A stretch of 64,000 nucleotides of DNA from Latrodectus hesperus. Taxonomy: Eukaryota; Arthropoda; Arachnida; Araneae; Theridiidae. The notes under the pieces are model-generated. The model ran no database searches, was not told the DNA's origin, and was given only the letters and a program-made list of their open reading frames with translations. The stretch's first letter is position 1. Each line of letters begins with the position of its first letter. The position numbers were made by a program, and so were the translations under genes. Shown here in pieces: positions 11,262 through 21,999 of this stretch. The stretch is taken from assembly GCA_037975125.1 (NCBI GenBank), contig CM075862.1:57955279-58019278 (forward strand). The letters run 5' to 3'.

Positions 11262-13125
11262 ATGTCATTAAAAAAAAACAATCAGAACCTAAAAAAAGAA
11301 AAATTGAAGATAAAAAAGAGTTTTTAATAAAAACTGGACAGAGAAATACTTTTTTATTGAGGAGAATTATAAAGCACTTTGCTTAATATGTAGGGACGTC
11401 GTGCCAGTTTTTAAAGACTACAATTTGAAACGACATTATAGTCAAAAGCATGCCACAAAATACGATGTATATCTCGGCGTTTGCCGTAAAAATGAAATCA
11501 CAGAACTAAGAAAGGGCTATCGTCTGAACAAATTTTTTTAAAAAGACAGCTACTCAAAATAATGACATTGTAAAAGCAAGTTATGTCGTAACAAATTTAA
11601 TAGCGAAAAAGTCAAGACCTTTTACTGATGGCGAATTTATAAAAGAATGCATAAAAAGCGTAGCAAACATAATTTGCCCTGAAAAAAAGTTGGATTTTTC
11701 TAAAATCAGTTTATCACACCAAACTATAGCCACAAAAATTGAGGAGTTGGGGAATACAGTTGAAAAGTCTTTAAAAAGCAATTGCAGTAATTTTAAATTT
11801 TATTCGTTAGCCATGGACGAAAGCACTGACTCTTCTGATACGGCACAGTTGGCAATTTTTATAAGAGGAATCGATGAACATTATAATATCACGGAAGAAA
11901 TGGCTGCTTTGGTATCGTTAAAAGCACAACCAAGTCTGTAAATTTATTCCATGCATTAAAAACGACGATGGAAAGGTTTTCCTTATCCATGAAAAATTTA
12001 TCAGCTATCATAACCGATGGAGCACCTGCCATGGTTGGTAAAAATGGGAGACTCGTTAAAATGGTTAATAATGATGTCGTCGCTGCCGGCAATACGATCT
12101 TGATGGCATATCATTGTATTGTACATCAGGGCAATTTGTGTGGAAAAATTTTAAAAATGGAAAGTGTGTTCAGCGTTGTTATAAAAACCATTAACTTTAT
12201 AAGAGCAAAGGACTTAATCATAGACAATTTCAAGAGTTTCTCAAGGTAATGGGCACTGAATTTGCAGATGTTATTTATTATACAGAAGTAAGATGACTCA
12301 GTAAGGGGAAAATGCTCAAAGGATTTTACGATTTAAGAACTAAAATAAAAATATTTATGGAATCAAAAGGGAAACCTGTGACTGAATTTGAAGACGAAGA
12401 TTGGGTTTCAGATTTAGCTTTTTTAGTAGACTTAACAGAGCATTTGAATGATTTATATTTGAGACTTCAAGGAAAAAATCAAATTATTAATAATATGTTC
12501 CAAACAATAACAGCGTTTGAAAGTTGAAATTTTGGCACAATCAAATAAAAGTGAAGGATTTGACGCATTTCAGTACTTTGGCTGCACATAAACCTGTGAG
12601 TTGCACAAAATATGCTGCATTAATTTTTGATTTAATTTAAGAGTTTGAAAGTAAATTTCAAAATTTTCGAAAAAATGAAGAGCATTTCAACATATTTTCT
12701 ATTCCATTTTCTCTAGAAATAAATAAATTACCTTCAAATCTTCAAATGGAATGCATTGAACTGCAAAGTGACATTCAACTGAAAGAAAAATTTGGAAATT
12801 TTCTTTACTGGAGTTTTATAAAGATTACCTACCCCGCGATAAATATCCTAATTTTCACAATCATGCTTTATTAATGTCTTCAGCTTTTGGTAGTACCTAT
12901 ATTTGTGAACAATTATTTTCAAGAATGAAGCATACAAAAAACAAAAATAGGACAAAGATTACCGACAAACATCTTGAAAATGCATTAAGAATTGCACCTC
13001 GTCTATTGAACCCGATCTCGATTCGCTTGTTCGACAAAAGCAAATTCATCCATCTCATTAATTTGATTATTTTTTCCATCTTTATGAAATCCAAACTAAA
13101 TGAAACGAAACTTTTACAAATTTAA
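11262..13125 (+). pseudogene. hAT transposase pseudogene, GTF2IRD2/BED-type
   Basis: Remnant of a hAT transposase similar to genes annotated as GTF2IRD2A-like in arthropods. A likely start is at 11262 (MSLKK). The BED finger is complete: CLIC then LKRHYSQKH at about 11380-11455, with all four ligands. Further blocks are the MDESTDSSDTAQLAIFIRG segment with the first catalytic Asp (about 11815), ITDGAPAMVGKNGR with the second (about 12010), and the C-terminal dimerisation block FGSTYICEQLFSRMKHTKN (about 12883-12940). Lesions include frameshifts near 11330, 11530 and 11940. The conserved Trp of RWLS is a TGA stop at 12294-12296, and further stops follow at about 12525-12640. Neighbouring frames still align, so decay is by point change and small indels. 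Nonfunctional. Confidence 0.88.
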
Positions 13126-13312
13126 AATAAATATGTACCTATACACATCAAATTAAAAATAAAAAAATTATAATAAAAAGAAGTTAATTTATTTTAATAA
13201 AACTACATAGAGTTAATTTTTATTTCAATTTTTTGAAAAAATATTGTATGTGCGGCCCAGTAAAAAATTTTTTTTGCCATGCGGCCCACGAACGGTCATA
13301 GTTTAGACACCC

Positions 13313-13345
13313 ATGCTGTAAAGCAACCATTGCATTAATCTGTTT
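13313..13345 (+). pseudogene. Tc1-type transposase fossil, 3' part
   Basis: This is the continuation of the Tc1 reading frame interrupted by the hAT element. After removal of one ATGCTG copy it reads CCKATIA, the usual RRCEATIAVRG end of Tc1 transposases. The right terminus of this Tc1 element is not identifiable. The 63.6-kb fossil ends with a closely similar NEATIAV sequence. Confidence 0.7.
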
Positions 13346-14785
13346 GTTGTTACAGACACTCATGTGTAACATGAAACTGCAACTTTATTAAAGCCATTTT
13401 TGTCTGTCATAATGTTTTATGAAACTAATCATTTTTCATTCTTTAACTATAAAATTATGTCTCTCATTTCTGAATTCAATGTATCTAAGATGTTTTCTTG
13501 TAGATTTAAGAAGAAAAAACTTATTTGCTATTTATATTTTGCATACCAGTGTATTAAATTACGTAACTATTTTTACATTGTTTATATTTTTTTAAAAGTT
13601 GTATGAAAATTCACAGAATACTTTAGGGATATTTAATGTAATAGAATGAAATTAACTTACCGAAATCGTCGCAAATATTTTAATTATTAAGATTAAATTA
13701 CGACAGTATTTCAAGCACAAACGTCATGCATCAAAATACTAATTATGTTTTCAAATTTATGAAATAATTAATTTTGAATATTCTGAATTCAAATTAGTAA
13801 TTACTGCGTTCCTAGTAGATGAGTTTTAAATGCATTCCCCATTTCTTGTAATTCGAGAGGAAAATTGAAAAATTAAACATCAAAATTCCTAATAAGATTG
13901 TTTTTCTAAAATAATTCAAAGAATACATTTTAAAAATTATAGATTCAATGAACAATTATACCATGCTGAGCAAAACAGACGATTTCATTTGTAGCTCTTT
14001 TTTACAAGTAATTTTGAAATGTTGAATTTTATTTAAAATAAATATTAAAATAAAAGAATATAATGATTGTCAAGATGAATGCCTTCCCGAAAGCATTTAG
14101 AGAATGTGTAAATTTAACTCTTTAATGTATTACACATTAAAATTGAAACACCAAGGAGGAATTATTTTAATAAAGTCAAATATGCAAATAACTTGTAATT
14201 CAGCACGTGTACGAATATTGCAAATGACATCTGAACACAACAAGTTGTGAACTGGATTTCTCATTCAGGAATTCCTTTTTAAGGTCTAAGTTTTCTTGGA
14301 AAATTATGCTGTTTCTTAAACAAGATTAAATGTCTGTCAGCAATAAATATGCAAATATGTGATTACAAGTAAATAATATACAAAACAAATGGTTTTATAA
14401 CAGCAATAATCAATGATATAAACATATTTCTATAATTTTTTTATTTTATTCTGACTTATTTTCATTTAAAAGATAGATAAAATTTTCATTTAAATGTTTG
14501 TCATAATATTCATATCGATATAAAATATTTTATTCAGTTGAGTTTTAATTTTAAAAATTACTAAATATTAAATGGATTGGAAATATATTGCAACAAATGC
14601 ATATTTTAAACGTAACAGCATAACAAGGACTAATTTATAAAGATTAATATAGAGTATATTATAAAAATTTTAATGTCCTTGCTAATACTTAATGGGCATT
14701 TAAACTTCTATAAACTGTGATACTCTTAATTTTCATAATCTTATCTTTATTATTACTATTAAAAATGTAGAGCAACACACACATT

Positions 14786-14886
<101 letters not shown>

Positions 14887-15726
14887 GGCATAGAAAAATC
14901 TATAATGAACTCCATTTCTTAATGATCTCTCCAATTTAGTACTGACCTACAAAAGGAAATTTGAATGGAAATAATTAACCTAAATCTCTCCGACTAAATT
15001 ATTTCATGAAAAAAAAGTTTGGGAAGACAACGATTCATCACAAGGTTTGATTCTAAAGTCAGCAGTTACCCACTTTGTTATTTATCCCTAAGTATTTCAC
15101 TTACATTTAAGATGGAACTAGAGAAGTTTAATATTGTACAACTCAAATATATGCAAAAATATAATATACTTTGGTTTTTTATGTAATAAATGAGAAAAAG
15201 ATGTTATGGGTATTAAAGTAAATAAATATTAATTTACCCTTATGTGATTATAATCAAAATAATATTTATTCTCGAAGATTTATTTACATTAACATAATTT
15301 TTCTGAAAAAATATTAAAATACTTCTTCTTATTCGTAGTTTTTTATAGTTAAAATAATATATTTCTGTCACCTACTGAACAGTTTTAAATTAACATATTA
15401 ACGAAATCACATATCAGTTTGTTCAGTAATGTATTATTTTTGCGTAAACATTGGAAAGAAATTTATAATAATTTTCTCGTAATTTCAAAGGAATACTTTA
15501 CACTTAATACATCAAAATATGAATGATATAATTTACACAGAATTTATTAAAATATCAATAAAATGTTTTTATTGCGCACATGGACATCAATTATATTTTA
15601 TAAAATATTGTGTATAATATAATTTCGAGAATATTTTCTAAAACTCTCCAATTAAAATAGAAGAAAAATAAAAACAACTTTTTATTAATTAAAGTATCAA
15701 AGGTTTTCAAATTAAAGTAAATAATT

Positions 15727-15770
15727 TAGCATTTGATCAACTTATAAATAGCATTTGATCAACTTATAAA
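15727..15770. repeat. Exact 22-bp tandem duplication
   Basis: Two identical adjacent copies of a 22-base unit starting TAGCATTTGATC. Immediately downstream AAAAGTACTAAATTTT also occurs twice (from about 15769 and about 15800). Identity between copies suggests a recent slippage duplication. Confidence 0.92.
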
Positions 15771-17219
15771 AGTACTAAATTTTTAAAAGTAAAGTTTGTC
15801 AAAAGTACTAAATTTTATGTTGGTTAATAACAGAAATATATTTTTTAAGGAATATTTATTATATGTTATGACTCAGTTGCACAAGTTTAATTATTGAAAA
15901 AAGTTTCGGATTTCTTCACAAAACAGTATATAAAAATAAGAAAGACAATAAGACAATATAATTATATTCTGTATATATAATTGATGATTAAAATAAAGGT
16001 ACGACTCAAACAAAAAAATTATTGATATTCACTAAGTGAATTAAATTTATTTTACAATTCTTTTTTCAAAATAAGCATGTAGTTTCATGGCTCAAACATT
16101 TTAATTATAGAGGATATTATTTATTGTATCTAATAATTTTTTTCAAAGAAAATATTAGCGAGAGCTTTATATGATTAAAAATTCAAAACAATTCAGTTTT
16201 TGCAGAAAATGCAATTTTACTACTAATAAAATTCACTTTTAAGTGTCAAAGTAAAGTGAATTTAATTTACTATAAATAAAAATCATAAAAGTTGTATAAA
16301 ATAAAAAGAACACATGTTGCTGTTATCATTATTGAAATGATTAGTCTTTTTATCAATTTGTTGTAAATTAGATACATTTAATTAGTAATGTGCACATGTA
16401 ACGTTATAAATAAACATACATTGTAGTTTTTTCATTTTTAAGATTCACTTTACATGTAAAAAAATGTTTTACTTTTATTGCTGTAACATCTGTTAAAATG
16501 CCGCAAAAAAACGTAATTTATTTAATTTTTTTTTTAAATTTGGTTAGATTTAATTTTTTTAGCCTTTACAAATTTTATTAGTTAGTATTAAACAGTTAAA
16601 CAAAAAGTTTTAATACATTTTTAATGAACATTTTATTTAAGTTAAAAGTGAAACACAATAGATTAAATTCTAACTATAACATGGCTTATATCAAGAAAGG
16701 TAATATTAAAAATTGTTTTCATGTAATTGTATCAATGGTAAATATGTTTTCCGGAAACCAGTACACAGATACATGCTTTAGATATTATGACATTATTAGG
16801 TTTTTTTCATAAACATGTATGTTTCCCATACCTTTAATCACCTGAAATTGCACAATAATATGATATTTTTATATAATTTTATTTTCTATTATTACTTACA
16901 TAGTATTAGAATATAAATACATATTATATGGAATATATCATTATATTCCAATATTCAAAACTTTATATAACATTATACATTCACTTCCAAAAGTTAAGCA
17001 CAACGATGTAAAATGCAAAACAGTCAATAAATAGTTCTTTGATTGACACAAAATTCCGCAGGAAAGTAGCATATGTATTTATGCATAAAATAAAATCAAT
17101 GATTATATACAGAAATTAAAGCAATTAAATTTTTGTCAGTTATCACATAATGACATACTGGAGATTTAAGCAGAATTATGTATAAAGTGAAAATAAACAG
17201 CATAAAACAAAAAAGGACA

Positions 17220-18240
17220 TTAATAGGGTATGTGATCTCCCTCATCTGTATACAAAGTTAACACCTTGTGACTAATCTTTCTATTAGGTGGTCAACCACC
17301 GCAGAGCTAAGCAATAGTTATTCTTCTTGTAGAGCAGTTTCAAGTTTATTAAGAGTGGCTTGAGGTAGGAAACGTGAAGATACAGCACGGTCGAGAGCAT
17401 CCCAAAGATTTTCAATGGGATTAAGGTCGGGCGAATATGCTGGCCACGCCATACGCGCAATACCTTCACTCTCCAGGTAGTCATCAACGATGTCAGCTCT
17501 ATGGGGACGTGAGTTATCCATTAAAACAAAAGTAGGGACAACTCCGGCAGCGTATAATCTCACAATGGTTTCTAGGACTTCATCTCGATACCGGACAGCC
17601 GTCACAGAACCCTGTTTAAAGATGTGCAGGTCGGTGCGAATTCCTAATGAAATCCCTGTCCTCATAATAATGCTTCCGCTTCTATGTGCGTGATGTTTGG
17701 GGATGTTTTGGGGCTGATTGCGAGTTCTAATATCATATCCTTATACGCGTGTCACCTGGCTCCAGAGCAAATCTTGACACATCAGTAAACATGACATTTC
17801 CCCAGTCAGACACAGTCCAATTGACATGTTCCCGGCACCACTTTAATCACGTCCCTCTTGAATGGATGGATAGACAGACACAAACTCGAAGTATCTGGGT
17901 GTACAGTCCATTCATATTGAATTGTCGGAGTGCAGTAGCTGCAGATATCACCTTACCAATGGACGCTGTAGTTATAGATGCCACACGTGTAGATCGATCT
18001 GCGATTCTGCTTGGCTAAGATCACAATATGTCAATCTTCCGCGGGGTTTGTAACCCTTGGGCGACCGGCTACGCGCCTTTGGACAACTGTCTGTGTAGTT
18101 TGGAATTATTTCCATAAACGTGAAATTACAGAATGATGAACGCCTAAGAAAAGAGCAACATCGAGGATCAACTGTCCTGCTTCAAAGCTCCCCACAGCAC
18201 GCCACCGCTAAGAATCTTCCATTTGGCTTCTGGAAATCAT
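17220..18240 (-). pseudogene. Tc1-type DD34E transposase pseudogene
   Basis: Transposase of about 340 codons, roughly full family length. It starts at the ATG whose complement is 18238-18240 and ends at the TAA at 17220-17222 after ITYP/HIPY. An N-terminal helix-turn-helix region survives as FEAGQLILDVALFLGVHHSVISRLW. The first catalytic Asp lies in VMFTDVSRFAL (about 17790). The second lies in FVLMDNSRPHRA (about 17510) and the Glu in SPDLNPIENLWDAL (about 17400), giving the DD34E triad. It is inactivated by stops in the HTH region and before LLLSSAVVDHLIE (stop at 17318-17320), plus frameshifts near 17680 and 17980. The central 115-codon block (17318-17665) is still open. Confidence 0.92.
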
Positions 18241-18571
18241 AGAAACACGTATATCTTGAAAACAAATTGTACGAAAGTTTTAAACACCATCAATCAGCAC
18301 TTACAGTCTACTTCTGTAATCCTTCATAAACCTGGAACCAGGGGGTATGCGTACCCCTCTGGGGCTTGAGCTAGCCACCAGGCGCGTCGGCAGGTGGTGG
18401 ATCGCCGAACGTCCTGTAGGAATGACAGGATAGCCTTGAATATAGAATAAGAGGCCGCGAACCAGCTCCCGTAAACCCTGGTGTTATGCGATCCGTGCCT
18501 AGGGCTAATTGGCACCGCGGTATTGGTGTCTTAACGGAGCCTCTAGTTGCCTGGCAAACTTCTAGAGTAAT

Positions 18572-18841
18572 TTGCCTTGCCCAGTATCTCAGGCAATGCT
18601 GGGTGGACTTATATTACCTGAGCTTATTAATTGTTATCTTGTAGCTGAAAAGACACAAGAAATAACAAATCTTTCTGCATTTGCAGGTGAAGCCTCTGAA
18701 GTAGACCTTGCTGAAAAAGACAAGGGAACTCAGAGGCAATCTTGTAAAGGGGCAGTAATGAATCTTTTACTTGAGGTAGAAATGACCTCCAAACCATCTT
18801 CTGGTGAAAGCCAGGAAGCTATCCCTAGCATGACTGACTTT
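18572..18841 (+). pseudogene. Coding-like fragment, possibly LINE ORF1
   Basis: The open frame reads LSAFAGEASEVDLAEKDKG and onward, with acidic, serine-rich composition unlike the AT-rich surroundings. It lies between the 5'-UTR-like part and the RT C-terminus of the deleted LINE, so it may be the start of ORF1 or linker sequence. I do not recognise a domain. The frame continues past about 18841 into what appears to be the wrong frame of the RT segment, marking the deletion junction near there. Confidence 0.4.
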
Positions 18842-18849
18842 CTGACCAG

Positions 18850-19056
18850 ATGGGACTGTTTCAGCAAGACCCTATCTGCTGGAAATGTCAAACGCAAGAG
18901 GAAACGGCAGAGCATATCATTTATGAATGTGAGGCTCTTGCCCTCCCTAGATTAACTTCTTTAGGCATCATCCATACTAAAGAGTTACACCTAGGCTCTA
19001 TTAAAGGGTTAGCAGACTTTATTAATAAAGTGGGTGACCCGAGCAACTGGAACTAG
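18850..19056 (+). pseudogene. LINE ORF2 C-terminus, CCHC-like zinc-binding end
   Basis: The open segment carries DPICWKC then EETAEHIIYEC, a Cys-X2-Cys...His...Cys arrangement found at the C-terminus of R1/Jockey/I-group non-LTR reverse transcriptases, and ends at an in-frame stop at 19054-19056. No RT or endonuclease precedes it, so it is a fragment only. Confidence 0.8.
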
Positions 19057-19564
19057 GAAACATTGGGTTTGGAGTTAATGGTACAAAATGCTGATAAAAG
19101 CAGAGGTGCCCAATGACATACAAACCCAACCTTAGAAGAAGAAGAAGAATCCTTCATAAAGCTGGTATCTTATAAGGCTGCCTATATCTTGAGATGAAAG
19201 CACGATTGGCTGTTACCTAACAAATTTGCATATTTCCATCTACCTCTGCAGAGATTTGCATCTTCATTAATTCTGATTGGATTCCTGAAATTAGCATTTT
19301 TCTCTCCATGTTTAACTTTTCGTAGTGAGTGTATATGCAGTACGTTATATAGTATATATCACTACATTCTCATCATACCGTAGGAATTTTATCTAATATC
19401 TAACATATTCTCAATTCCTCAGAACAATTTTCATACATTTTAAAGATTAAATAATTGATATATTCTCTTTAGATTTATAATAAACAATGCATTCTATTAC
19501 CTTATTGAGAAATTCAAAACATTAAGAGACTGAAAGCATAGTTAATAGTTTCTATCCTCTTCAA

Positions 19565-19605
19565 TCTTCTCTTCTTTTATTTTATAAGAAATAAAGAAGA
19601 GAAGA
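19565..19605. repeat. Stem-loop, 17 bp with one bulge
   Basis: TCTTCTCTTC (from 19565) pairs with GAAGAGAAGA (ending 19605), and the adjacent TTTTATTT pairs with AAATAAA with a single extra base. The purine/pyrimidine asymmetry makes it stronger than random AT symmetry. Confidence 0.75.
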
Positions 19606-20011
19606 CTTAGATTTCTGTCTTAACGGATGTTCTTTCATTAAAAATTTTCATACAATATATAGTACATTCATTACAATATATACTACATCCTATATATGCT
19701 ACATACTAAATAAACGATACATAATACTTTCATTACTACAAATTTTCATATTACTACATATGGTTTTAATTATTTATCATATGTACATAGAAATATATGT
19801 CTAACTTTACTTATCAAATCAAAGTTTATAGTCTGAATAGCAATGTACAAAAAACATAGATTATAAGAAACATTGTTATGCTTTATGTGATTCTTACATG
19901 CAATTGAGCAATTAATTAAATATGAAGGATTAATATTTTACTTATATTAATATTATGCATTTTTTATAAAAATTGATTTATAGTTTGAATAATTTTTGCA
20001 CATAGATGTAT

Positions 20012-20013
<2 letters not shown>

Positions 20014-20087
<74 letters not shown>
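20014..20087. repeat. (TA)n microsatellite
   Basis: About 72 bases of pure TA repeat. Confidence 0.97.
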
Positions 20088-20088
<1 letters not shown>

Positions 20089-21972
20089 TAGGTAGAAAAT
20101 ATTAATTTAGTTTCAAGTAAATAGTTGATAATTAATGTTTATTACAATATTACAAGCAAATGTGCTTTATGTTGTATTTTTAAAAGTTTGACAGGCATCC
20201 GGTAATTATTATCGATAAAATAACATTTTGCTGTAATGCGCTAAAGCATTATATTAGAAAATTCAAATCTTTCTGGAGAAATTTTATTTAAAGAATCTTT
20301 AGAGTACTCGCTCTATTCCCTATAACATGTTATTTTTCATAGAAAGAAAATACTATTATATATAGTTAGAATAAAAAATAATAGAGATAACATCACCTAA
20401 AAAATTAAGATATGTAATTGAAGATAAAGGCTAAAAGACAATTCAAAAGAAAGTTTTTTTTCTAGAAAACTACTAAAATAACAGAACAAAAAATTAAAAA
20501 AAAGTTATTTCTGACAAACAAAATAACCAGGCATGAACCATGTAATTCGATTAAAGTCCTGTACATTATTATTTATATTCTTTAGGAACAATACATAAGT
20601 GATTTTATAGCTTTATACACTGAAAAATATACATAATCCAGTAATAAATAAGTAATAAACAATGAATTTTTTGAAAGATGTATATTTTTAAATGGATTTA
20701 ATTTCATGAAAGTTATAAAATTATTACTTTAAATTTTTTATAAAGGCATCGTGCATATTTAAAATTTTAAATTATTTTTTTTTAAATTTATAATGAAAAT
20801 TTAGCTAATACGGTTACCCACACACACACACAACACAAATAATGGTATGTTTTCCATATAACTCTTAATTTTGTAAAACTAAACTAGTATAATATTGTAA
20901 TTTCAAGTACTAATTATTTACAAAAACCATAAACAATTAAAAAAATTGTAAGGTACACCACTGTAGTTCAGTTTTGAATACTTTCTATAACTGTCTCCAT
21001 AAATTTAAGATTAGCGATTTCCTGTATTTAGTGACCACCAAGCAGGCTTTCTGGCTATTAATTAGTTTAATTTAATAAAAATAGTCCTTTATAATTGAAT
21101 TATTTTAATATTTAATTAAAATTCAACTTTTTATTTTCCAAAATTAAACTATTCTTTTTTTAAAGAGTTATTATCAATTTTTAAATTTAAAATTATGTTC
21201 TAGCATATTATACTAAGTTTCAGTTTTAACTAATTAAATTAAGCAAAGAAATATTTTTGTACATTTAATTAACAACATTTAACATTAACAACAAAACGAA
21301 AATTATGATCTTTATAAAACTTAAAATGTAATAAATTTCATTTTGACACCATGCATAGTTAAAATAAAATATATTAGTTTTAAATTTAGAACAGTACATC
21401 CAATACATGTTTGCATTTGTTGCTGATTTCAATTATTAATTTAATGTTATACTTTACTGGTAAATTTGTTTGAAATGACATTATATTTTATAATAATTAT
21501 TATTTACTAAAAATAAAATGTATTAGAATTTTTTTATTTATTTTCATCATTTCGGGAGAAAAATATTTAAACTGATTTGACTAAGTTTTTGCTGCAACAT
21601 TTCAGATTACTATTAAGTGCGTGTAATTTAAATAATTGGAATTATTTAATAAAAATTTATAATTATATCTGATTTAAAGATGTGTTATTTTATAATTTTT
21701 TATTTGACTAATTGTTAATAATAAAATTAATCTATATGCATAAAAATATGTACTGTAAATGTTGTTGTTGTATATATATGATTCATTTCAATGTACTTTA
21801 GTATTTGATGGTATTTTTTACTTATTTTGCGCTTTATAAAATTGTTTTGCAAATTTTTCTTGGTACAAATTTCATATTAATTTTTAAACTTGAAATTTCT
21901 AAATATGTACTTAACTAGAGATCTTCTTTCAGTATTTTTCCTTCAGTACCTTTAGTATTTTACTTGCGCGTG

Positions 21973-21999
21973 AGGATTAAGTACTTGAAGCTTAATCCT
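21973..21999. repeat. 9-bp stem-loop
   Basis: AGGATTAAG (21973-21981) is the reverse complement of CTTAATCCT (21991-21999), separated by a 9-base loop. Its significance is uncertain. Confidence 0.6.

Larger units (their letters stand above)
9234..13312 (+). mobile_element. Dead hAT transposon, GTF2IRD2-like, inserted in a Tc1 fossil
   Basis: The termini are related: GATTGTCTAAAGTTTGG at the left and GGGTGTCTAAACTATGA read inward from the right. Both ends carry GCGGCCC/GGGCCGC subterminal motifs (9252-9293 and 13252-13292). A 6-bp direct repeat ATGCTG flanks it exactly (9228-9233, 13313-13318). Extending to ATGCTGGA versus ATGCTGTA gives 7 of 8, consistent with an 8-bp hAT duplication plus one mutation. 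Joining the flanks restores the Tc1 reading frame (SMDR then CCKATIA), independent support for the boundaries. It holds a broken transposase (11262-13125) and three later insertions. Removing those leaves about 2.9 kb, a normal hAT size. Confidence 0.88.
18331..19147 (+). mobile_element. Internally deleted non-LTR retrotransposon with 13-bp TSD and (GAA)n tail
   Basis: A perfect 13-base direct repeat AATCCTTCATAAA brackets it (18318-18330 and 19148-19160). The 817-bp insert begins with GC-rich, LINE 5'-UTR-like sequence (18331-18600) and continues into a coding-like segment. It then jumps to the C-terminal zinc-binding end of an RT polyprotein, followed by a short 3' UTR and four GAA repeats in place of poly-A. 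A full LINE of this kind would be several kb, so the middle (endonuclease and RT) is missing. It sits inside the Tc1 element's 5' region and is therefore younger than it. Confidence 0.88.
16978..19331 (-). mobile_element. Tc1-type transposon with terminal inverted repeats, interrupted by a retroposon
   Basis: The left terminus CATTCACTTCCAAAAGTTAA and the right terminus read inward, CACTCACTACGAAAAGTTAA, match at 17 of the first 20 bases. TA lies directly outside both ends (16976-16977 and 19332-19333), as Tc1 integration requires. The transposase is on the minus strand (17220-18240). Subtracting the nested 817-bp insert and its 13-bp duplication leaves about 1.5 kb, a normal Tc1 length. Confidence 0.88.

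Noticed and set aside
17490..18018. Plus-strand open frames of 67 and 89 codons
   Set aside because: These are antisense shadows of the minus-strand Tc1 transposase.
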